Shown: positions 12,304 to 17,593 of the stretch, in pieces
Layout: every line of letters begins with the position of its first letter
Numbering within the stretch: the stretch's first letter is position 1
Source of the DNA: DATLYB01 sp964502525
GTDB lineage: Bacteria; Bacteroidota; Bacteroidia; Chitinophagales; CAIOSU01
Assembly: GCA_964502525.1 (NCBI GenBank)
Contig: CAZCXH010000105.1
Location: 1-17,593 of the forward strand
Direction: 5' to 3'
Length of the DNA: 17,593 bases
Made by a program: the position numbers and the translations under genes
The notes under the pieces: model-generated
Told to the model about the DNA's origin: nothing
Seen by the model: the letters and a program-made list of their open reading frames with translations, nothing else
The model's database searches: none

Positions 12304-13845
12304 TCAATTTCCGCAAGTCTTTATCAACTTAAAAATCTTTCTGCCGCTTCCGGTTTTAGCCTCGCCCAGGTAAACCCCAGCGGGCAGCCTGCTCAAATCA
12401 GCCTCCACAGGATGCCCGTGATGATAAAGCGGAGCAAACGAATACACCGGTTTGCCGGTTACGTCATAAAAATCCAATTTCAGTTTTTCATCCCGTCCTG
12501 ACTCAACATGAATCAATAGCTTATCAGCAAATGGATTCGGGTAGGCTGCTGCATCCAATTCAGGCAGCATGATGGTGACGGTGGCTGTGTCGTCCGAGAG
12601 GTCAAGAATCAGAACCGGCAGCAAAAACGTGTCGCAGATGGGAGATGAGCAGGCAGCATTGCAGGTGACAAGCTGCACGTTATAAACACCGCCCTCTTCG
12701 TAAACATGAAATGCGTCAGAGCCGGTGGCAGTGTTTTCAGATGATGCCGAGTCGCCAAAATCCCAGGTGAAGTTGTCGCCATTGACAGAGAGGCTGAAGA
12801 ATCCCACTTGCACACTGTCTTCGCCCTGGTTGATGGTGGCGGGAAAAGGCTGGTAACCGAAAACGGCAAGCGGATCAAAGCAGCGCACACTGTCAATATA
12901 CTCCAAGCTCTGATAGATGGTCGTTCCTCCCAGCACCCTCGCAGTTACTTTCAGCAGCGGAATTCCATATTCGGGTGAGAACCATGAATATTCCACGAGG
13001 CTTTGGGTAATAATATTCAATGGGATAACGGTTCCTTCCAGGAAAACGGTATCCTGGCTTGTGATAACCGACTTCAATTTGATTACGCTGTCGAAAACGC
13101 CATAAGGAGTTTTCAAAGTGCCCCATCCCTCAACGTGGTTGTAGCGCTGCTGGCGGTGGTTGTATAAAAACGATATTGCTATGCCTGATCCCGGAATGGA
13201 ATCAAGCTGGAGGGAATAGTTGCTGAATGAAGTGTCTTTATTGCCATATTGGATCGGAAATTTATAAATCCTGTCGGAGTTTTGAAAATCAAGCACGATG
13301 GGGAATCTGGAAAGCTTGGCTCCCAAAGCAACTTGCGAAAGAGCGCTTTGAGTGATATCATAAAAGTTAAACACATCCTCGATGGTGGTGACAATCAGAT
13401 TGATGGAGTCGCTCGCGAGTTCAGCCAAATCGAATTTTGTGAACCAATCGCTGAGACATGACGTGCCGCAACTGAAATTGCATGACCCCGCACAGATAAG
13501 CGGAAATCCACCGCTATTCACGCAATTGTTGTAACAACCAAGGTAGCAAAGTGAATTGCAGGAAAAGATATATGCGGCTCTGAATCCCGTGTAATCCGGA
13601 TCTGTGAACCGCTTATACTCCTGCGATACGGGATTGAATGATGTATAATCCCACGTTATCCCGGCACCGGCATCGCTGTAATTGTAATTCGGGATGTCAA
13701 GCATGCTGATTTTGCTCACGATGAAGCTGTCATCAAGCGTGGCAAAATCGTTACTTTCAAAGACAGATTGTGAGAAGCTGCCGGCAATGTTTGACAATAA
13801 CATGCACACCGAAAGCACAATCAGAGGGTGTCTTTTGAAAAGCAT
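12304..13845 (-). CDS. Secreted PKD-domain protein with T9SS sorting signal and Cys array
   Basis: 513 residues. A signal peptide covers about 1-26 (LIVLSVCMLLSNIAGSFSQ). Residues 27-345 are an unassigned beta-rich region seen in Bacteroidota secreted proteins. A PKD domain spans about 350-415 (FTWDFGDS, then GGVYNVQLV). Residues 432-513 form a type A T9SS C-terminal domain (YPNPFADKLLI, LDFYDVTGKPVYSF, DLSRLPAGVYL, KIFKLIKT). Export via Sec and then the Por/T9SS, with cell-surface anchoring or release, is therefore expected. The oddity is eight cysteines at 96, 100, 104 and 108, then 118, 122, 126 and 130: two blocks with strict four-residue spacing. There is no catalytic signature. The MORN lipoprotein follows 33 bp downstream. 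Confidence 0.88.
   Translation of the reverse strand: MLFKRHPLIVLSVCMLLSNIAGSFSQSVFESNDFATLDDSFIVSKISMLDIPNYNYSDAGAGITWDYTSFNPVSQEYKRFTDPDYTGFRAAYIFSCNSLCYLGCYNNCVNSGGFPLICAGSCNFSCGTSCLSDWFTKFDLAELASDSINLIVTTIEDVFNFYDITQSALSQVALGAKLSRFPIVLDFQNSDRIYKFPIQYGNKDTSFSNYSLQLDSIPGSGIAISFLYNHRQQRYNHVEGWGTLKTPYGVFDSVIKLKSVITSQDTVFLEGTVIPLNIITQSLVEYSWFSPEYGIPLLKVTARVLGGTTIYQSLEYIDSVRCFDPLAVFGYQPFPATINQGEDSVQVGFFSLSVNGDNFTWDFGDSASSENTATGSDAFHVYEEGGVYNVQLVTCNAACSSPICDTFLLPVLILDLSDDTATVTIMLPELDAAAYPNPFADKLLIHVESGRDEKLKLDFYDVTGKPVYSFAPLYHHGHPVEADLSRLPAGVYLGEAKTGSGRKIFKLIKTCGN
13456..13560 (-). other. Octa-cysteine C-x3-C segment of the PKD/T9SS protein
   Basis: Encodes residues 96-130 of the protein at 12304-13845. 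Eight Cys codons lie in two blocks, each Cys-x3-Cys-x3-Cys-x3-Cys, separated by nine residues that include GG and a Pro. Besides these and the signal-peptide Cys14, the protein has only a few scattered cysteines, mostly around the PKD domain. I know no standard domain with this exact spacing. Confidence 0.7.
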
Positions 13846-13925
13846 TCAGAAAAAAATCGGGTAGAAGTTCCTCAGTAGCCTTGACCTTGGTTTGCTTTAA
13901 ACTTGGAGTAAAGTTAATCAAAAAA

Positions 13926-14000
13926 ACGTAAGCTCATTTACGTATCACCAAACAAGCATATAGTTGTTTACTGTTTACTCGTTTGCGTGTTTACTGTTAT
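13926..14000. repeat. Short palindrome and GTTTAC direct repeats in the divergent promoter region
   Basis: The 221-bp gap between the divergent PKD/T9SS gene and aspS holds ACGTAA-gctcat-TTACGT (13926-13943) and then four direct GTTTAC-like units (13966-14000). Here the GTTTAC units are in tandem and form no hairpin, unlike the copies at gene 3' ends. Confidence 0.5.
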
Positions 14001-14011
14001 ATACGTATTTC

Positions 14012-14042
14012 GGTGAAACTCACCAAAGAAATAATACCTTTG
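14012..14042 (+). promoter_or_regulatory. aspS promoter with overlapping inverted repeat
   Basis: TACCTTTG at 14035-14042 fits the Bacteroidota -7 consensus and would give a leader of about 20 nt. The perfect inverted repeat GGTGA-aac-TCACC (14012-14024) occupies the region between the -33 and -7 positions, so it could be an operator. No clean -33 TTTG is seen (TTTC at 14008-14011). Confidence 0.4.
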
Positions 14043-14066
14043 CCTCTATTTTAAATTTTCCTGACT

Positions 14067-15812
14067 ATGTACAGAACTCACACCTGTGGCGAATTGCGAA
14101 AGAGTGACATCGGCAAAAAAGTGACGTTATCCGGCTGGATGCAGCGAAGCCGCAATCTGGGCGGCATGACCTTCATTGACCTGCGCGACCGGTATGGCAT
14201 CACGCAGTTGATGTTTAACATGGAAACTAATGCCGACCTCTGCAAGGCAGCACGGGAAATCGGACGCGAGTTTGTAATACAGGTGATCGGGAAAGTTGCT
14301 GAAAGAAGCAATAAGAATCCTCAACTGCCAACGGGTGATATTGAAATCATTGTTGAAGAACTGAATGTATTGAACGCTGCCAAAACGCCTCCGTTCACCA
14401 TTGAGGATGAATCGGACGGTGGTGAAGACCTGCGGATGAAATACCGCTATCTCGACTTGCGCAGGAACCCCGTTGCGAAATCCATCCAGTTGCGCCACCG
14501 CATGTCAACTGAAACAAGGAAGTATCTCGACTCGCAGGGATTCATCGAAGTGGAAACACCGGTGCTGATCAAATCAACTCCTGAAGGCGCGCGCGATTTT
14601 GTGGTCCCGTCACGTATGAACCCGGGTGAGTTTTACGCGCTGCCCCAGTCGCCACAAACGTTCAAGCAGATTTTGATGGTGGCGGGGTTCGACAAATATT
14701 TTCAAATAGTGAAATGCTTCCGCGATGAGGATTTGCGAGCTGACCGCCAGCCGGAATTCACCCAGATTGACTGCGAGATGTCGTTCATCCACCAGCAGGA
14801 TATTCTCGACACATTCGAGGGATTGATCCGGCATTTGTTCAAAACCGTGAGAGGCGTTGATTTGGTGAAGGTTCCTGTGATGACTTATGCGGATGCGATG
14901 AAATATTATGGCTCGGATAAGCCGGACACGCGTTTTGAGATGAAGTTTGTGGAACTCAACGATGTTGCCAAAGGCAAAGGCTTCAAGGTGTTTGACGATG
15001 CGGAATTGGTGGTAGGAATTTGCGCCAAAGGTTGCGCGAGCTATTCCCGCAAGCAGTTGGATGAATTGACCGAATTTGTGAAGAAGCCGCAGATTGGCGC
15101 GAAAGGATTGGTGTATGTGAAATACGAAACGGATGGAAGCATCAAATCAACGATTGACAAATTTTATGCTGCCGATGATTTGAAAAAGTGGGGAGAGAAA
15201 TTCAGTGCCGCTCCCGGTGATTTGATTTTAATCCTTGCCGGAGAAACCGACAAAACACAAAAAGCATTGAACACGCTTCGTCTTGAAATGGGCGAGCGGC
15301 TTGGTTTGCGCGACAAGAATGTTTTCAAGCCGCTGTGGGTGGTTGACTTCCCGCTGCTGGAATGGAACGCTGATGACAAGCGCTGGTACGCCATGCACCA
15401 TCCTTTTACTTCACCGAAAGCAGAAGACGTCCACTTGTTGGAAACCGATCCGGGGAAAGTGCGCGCCAATGCCTACGACATGGTGATTAACGGTGTGGAA
15501 TTGGGCGGTGGTTCCGTGAGAATTCATGACAAAGCATTACAGAAAAAGATGTTCAACGTACTCGGCTTCAGTGATGCGGAAGCGGAGATGAAGTTCAGCT
15601 TTCTGATGAACGCCTTTGAATATGGCGCTCCCCCGCATGGCGGCATCGCTTTCGGCTTCGATCGCCTGTGCGCGATGTTTGGCGGCAGCGAATCCATCCG
15701 CGACTTCATTGCCTTCCCTAAAAACAACGCGGGGCGTGATATGATGATTGATTCGCCCTCTCAGATCAGTGACGAGCAGTTGAAGGAGCTGCATTTGAAG
15801 GTGACTGTCTGA
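14067..15812 (+). CDS. aspS: Aspartyl-tRNA synthetase, bacterial type
   Basis: 581 residues, normal for bacterial AspRS, a cytosolic class IIb enzyme. Domains: N-terminal OB anticodon-binding (1-105, GWMQRSRNLGGMTFIDLRD), catalytic core with RYLDLRR (127-133), flipping-loop region ALPQSPQ.FKQ, motif 2 FRDEDLRADRQPEFTQ (218-233), the bacterial GAD insertion (about 285-410), and motif 3 with GFDRL (530-534, ATP-binding Arg). Leu31 and Lys83 match the pattern of discriminating AspRS (in Pseudomonas aeruginosa the non-discriminating enzyme has His31 and Gly83), so it probably charges only tRNA-Asp and a separate AsnRS should exist. It has its own promoter, and is divergent from the PKD gene and convergent with the hydrolase gene. 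Confidence 0.98.
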   Translation: MYRTHTCGELRKSDIGKKVTLSGWMQRSRNLGGMTFIDLRDRYGITQLMFNMETNADLCKAAREIGREFVIQVIGKVAERSNKNPQLPTGDIEIIVEELNVLNAAKTPPFTIEDESDGGEDLRMKYRYLDLRRNPVAKSIQLRHRMSTETRKYLDSQGFIEVETPVLIKSTPEGARDFVVPSRMNPGEFYALPQSPQTFKQILMVAGFDKYFQIVKCFRDEDLRADRQPEFTQIDCEMSFIHQQDILDTFEGLIRHLFKTVRGVDLVKVPVMTYADAMKYYGSDKPDTRFEMKFVELNDVAKGKGFKVFDDAELVVGICAKGCASYSRKQLDELTEFVKKPQIGAKGLVYVKYETDGSIKSTIDKFYAADDLKKWGEKFSAAPGDLILILAGETDKTQKALNTLRLEMGERLGLRDKNVFKPLWVVDFPLLEWNADDKRWYAMHHPFTSPKAEDVHLLETDPGKVRANAYDMVINGVELGGGSVRIHDKALQKKMFNVLGFSDAEAEMKFSFLMNAFEYGAPPHGGIAFGFDRLCAMFGGSESIRDFIAFPKNNAGRDMMIDSPSQISDEQLKELHLKVTV

Positions 15813-15816
15813 TTCG

Positions 15817-15862
15817 GTGATTCGATAATTCGATGATGATACGTTTTCAATTATCGAATCAC
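15817..15862. terminator. GATTCGAT-type hairpin between convergent genes
   Basis: GTGATTCGATAATT at 15817-15830 is exactly inverted as AATTATCGAATCAC at 15849-15862, with an 18-nt loop; imperfect pairing extends outward by about 6 bp. It lies between the aspS stop (15812) and the hydrolase stop (15883), where a bidirectional terminator is expected. The units belong to the GATGATTC micro-repeat family seen at 1399-1423. A further ATTATCGAATTATTC unit runs into the hydrolase 3' end. Confidence 0.6.
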
Positions 15863-15882
15863 CCAATCAACACATTATCGAA

Positions 15883-16869
15883 TTATTCACTCCCCGTATT
15901 CGGATGCGGTCTGCCGAAGATTTTTTTTTCCGTATAGCTTGAGTCCTTTTGCATCTCCTCGCTTTCTTTTTTCAACTGCTCTTCCATTTGCGGGTTCAGC
16001 AAGCTTTCCAAATCAGGCTGCCCGGCATCCACCCATGCTGTGAGCCAGAAGCTGCCGATGCTGATGACCGCTTCGCGGAGGCGATTTTCAACCATGCCGT
16101 TCATCCGGGCATCGTATGTTTTGGTGTATGCCGCTGAGTAAACCCTCACGGTGGCATTTCCTCTTTGTTCATAGCTATAAACCTGGTCAGAAGGAAATTC
16201 GCTCCGCAGTTTCTTTTCGAGCCTGAGCACGCTGTCAACCAGCACGTGGCTGGCAAGCACCGCCTCCCATATTTTTTCAAGCGGATCATCAACGTATTCC
16301 GCCTTGCCCACAAAGTAATCATAATCATCACCGAATAATTCCGGGATGCGCGATTCCCAGAAGCCATGAATGCCCACCTGGTTGGTAAGCTGCCCGTTGT
16401 AGTTTTCCGTGGTATGCAAGGGAACATGCGCATCAGCGATGTAGTGTCCGAGTTCGGTGGAAAGGCGCAATATCTTGCCTCCATCTTTTTCCTTGAAGGC
16501 ATCGGTGAGCCACCACATCATGCGCTGCACGTGCCAGGGAACAATCCCATAAGCAAGCAAAGTGTCTTCCGTGAATTTTGCCACGGCATCATCCCATCTG
16601 CGGGGAACATTGTCAAAGGGATAAGTGCCGTAATGGTCAATGTCAATGAAATGGCGGGGCGCCTCATCGGCAGATGAGTACCTGCGCTTGTCCGGGTTAA
16701 CTGCATTGGCAGTAATATATTCGATATGATGCTTATAGAATCCAAACATTTCCGGGGGCAGCGTGAACACCCCAATGCGATTGATGCGCTTATGCGCCCA
16801 GAATCCCCAGGGCGGAGAAGCGTTCATCTCCAACGCAACCAAGAAAATTATTACAAGCAGCGGTTTCAT
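15883..16869 (-). CDS. Secreted S1/P1-nuclease / zinc phospholipase C-like protein
   Basis: 328 residues with a signal peptide (about 1-18, MKPLLVIIFLVALEMNAS). The mature N terminus has W21-GFW-AH (His26). Further candidate metal ligands are Asp60, His73, Asp78/His79, His113, the GHYIADAHVPLH block (His142, Asp146, His148, His152), and GQLTNQVGIHGFWE (His168, Glu172). This is the pattern of the phospholipase C/P1 nuclease superfamily with a trinuclear zinc site, in which the N-terminal Trp usually supplies a ligand. Here the most likely signal cleavage leaves Pro-Pro before Trp21. Substrate (nucleic acid or phospholipid) cannot be told. A charged C-terminal tail (about 290-328) is extra. Its ATG overlaps the TAA of the DUF502 gene by 1 bp, so the two form an operon. 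Confidence 0.82.
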   Translation of the reverse strand: MKPLLVIIFLVALEMNASPPWGFWAHKRINRIGVFTLPPEMFGFYKHHIEYITANAVNPDKRRYSSADEAPRHFIDIDHYGTYPFDNVPRRWDDAVAKFTEDTLLAYGIVPWHVQRMMWWLTDAFKEKDGGKILRLSTELGHYIADAHVPLHTTENYNGQLTNQVGIHGFWESRIPELFGDDYDYFVGKAEYVDDPLEKIWEAVLASHVLVDSVLRLEKKLRSEFPSDQVYSYEQRGNATVRVYSAAYTKTYDARMNGMVENRLREAVISIGSFWLTAWVDAGQPDLESLLNPQMEEQLKKESEEMQKDSSYTEKKIFGRPHPNTGSE

Positions 16870-17459
16870 TAAGATTTTTTTGGAAGTCCGGCAAGCGGCT
16901 CCGTCACTCCGCCTGAAACAATGAATTTCATGAATTCAGTCACCGGCACATCAAGCTTGGTGACGCTTTTGGCGTCAACGATAAAAAGATTTCCGGAGAA
17001 ATTATAGGAGTGAGGAAGATATACCGCCACCTTGCCTTTCAACCCGATGAGGCTGAGGTCATCGCGGGTAATAAAACCAAGCTTCTGGAAATCCGGATTG
17101 CCGTTGATGTTGACCACCACCGGCTGGTTGAATTTCTTTTTGTCGCTGAGAAACGCTGCCACAAAATCTTTCAGCGATGTATAAATGATATTCACCAAAG
17201 GCGCGCGCCCGATCGCGTGTTCCACCATGATGAAAAGCGGGCGAAAGAACAGCGATGAGCTGAGGTAGCCCATCAGCGTGATGAGCGTAAGCAGAATGAA
17301 AATGCCCAAGCCCCTGAACCGCTCATCGAAAATATTTTCAAGGAAATCATTTACCGAATCATCAATGACGATGAACAGCTTGTAAATGATGTAAAGGGTG
17401 ACAAAGATGGGAGCGAGCAGCAGCAAGCCCCGCAGCATGTAGGAGATGATGTTTCTCAT
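16869..17459 (-). CDS. DUF502 family inner-membrane protein
   Basis: 196 residues. Two N-terminal membrane segments (about 9-33, LLLLAPIFVTLYIIYKLFI; about 50-77, GIFILLTLITLMGYLSSSLFF) are followed by a conserved soluble domain with APLVNIIYTSLKDF, VVVNINGNPDFQKLGFIT and VAVYLPHSYNFSGNLFIVD, characteristic of DUF502. The family is widespread in bacteria, has homologues in plants, and has no established biochemical function. It precedes the S1/P1-like gene with a stop-start overlap (TAATG). The ATG is preceded by a GGTTAA-type repeat array. Length is usual for the family. Confidence 0.88.
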   Translation of the reverse strand: MRNIISYMLRGLLLLAPIFVTLYIIYKLFIVIDDSVNDFLENIFDERFRGLGIFILLTLITLMGYLSSSLFFRPLFIMVEHAIGRAPLVNIIYTSLKDFVAAFLSDKKKFNQPVVVNINGNPDFQKLGFITRDDLSLIGLKGKVAVYLPHSYNFSGNLFIVDAKSVTKLDVPVTEFMKFIVSGGVTEPLAGLPKKS

Positions 17460-17462
17460 AAT

Positions 17463-17520
17463 AAGTTAACCGGTTGATTTGTTTATCGGTTAATTAGGAA
17501 TACAAATTAACCAATTAACT
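17463..17520. repeat. GGTTAA micro-repeat array upstream of the DUF502 gene
   Basis: An inverted copy of the array at 10994-11075. The core at 17488-17512 is GGTTAATT, spacer AGGAATACA, AATTAACC: exact 8-bp arms. Outer units (GTTAACC, GGTTGATT, CCAATTAAC) add more imperfect inverted symmetry. It ends 3 bp from the start codon. Confidence 0.7.
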
Positions 17521-17554
17521 GAATGATGATGCTCATGGAACAGGGCAATCGCAT

Positions 17555-17593
17555 CTAAATTTTAAGAATCTTGAGAAGGTAGTCTCTGTCCCA
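17555..17593 (-). CDS. Possible C-terminal tail of a minus-strand gene entering from the right
   Basis: On the minus strand a frame is open from the window edge to TAG at 17555-17557 and reads WDRDYLLKILKI. This is plausible as a protein C terminus upstream of the DUF502 gene, but twelve codons cannot identify a family and chance is possible. Confidence 0.25.
   Translation of the reverse strand, partial: WDRDYLLKILKI

Noticed and set aside
12609..12896. 95-codon minus-strand ORF inside the PKD/T9SS gene
   Set aside because: Out-of-frame shadow; the PKD and sorting-domain frame is clearly the coding one.

Overview
The window looks like a chromosomal segment of a Bacteroidota bacterium (Chitinophagales/Sphingobacteriia-like), probably from a genome without close named relatives. 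The signs are a secreted protein with a Por/type IX secretion (T9SS) C-terminal sorting domain, Bacteroidota-style secreted repeat proteins, an eukaryote-like alpha2 glycyl-tRNA synthetase, Bacteroidota -7 promoter boxes of the form TAnnTTTG, few Shine-Dalgarno sequences, and toxin-antitoxin (TA) families common in that phylum. I see no rRNA, tRNA, CRISPR array, phage gene or full insertion sequence.

Layout. Positions 1-2000: the possible last codons of a plus-strand gene, then a minus-strand pair, rbfA followed by a LolC/E-type FtsX permease, with a 90-bp MITE-like element in the gap. Positions 2000-3075: a repeat-rich patch with two copies of a composite palindromic element flanking a small coiled-coil ORF and a truncated HepT-like remnant. 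Positions 3076-6216: a large secreted protein with exactly seven RCC1 blades, an adhesin-like domain and a dockerin-like C terminus. Positions 6384-7592: a GNAT-like gene with a tiny basic partner, divergent from an addiction-module antitoxin whose ParE/RelE toxin has a one-base frameshift. Positions 7605-9149: glyS. Positions 9222-9748: an intact antitoxin/ParE pair. Positions 9809-10993: a class III PLP aminotransferase. Positions 11077-13845: a MORN-repeat lipoprotein and a PKD/T9SS protein with an unusual C-x3-C cysteine array. Positions 14067-15812: aspS on the plus strand. Positions 15883-17459: a secreted S1/P1-like zinc hydrolase downstream of a DUF502 membrane protein.

The core genes (rbfA, glyS, aspS, the permease, DUF502) are ordinary. 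The accessory genes are secreted surface proteins and TA modules in several states: intact, frameshifted and truncated.

The most unusual feature is between the genes. Almost every gap is filled by short, degenerate 6-8-mer micro-repeats of several families (GTTTACn, GGTTAATn, GATTCGATn, GACTATn). They are often arranged as inverted repeats. GTTTAC and GATTCGAT hairpins sit at gene 3' ends, whereas GGTTAA arrays press against start codons. In addition there is a three-copy 48-bp dispersed repeat, always downstream of minus-strand genes. These intergenic families, the cysteine array and the GNAT/small-basic-protein pair are the best candidates for something undescribed.
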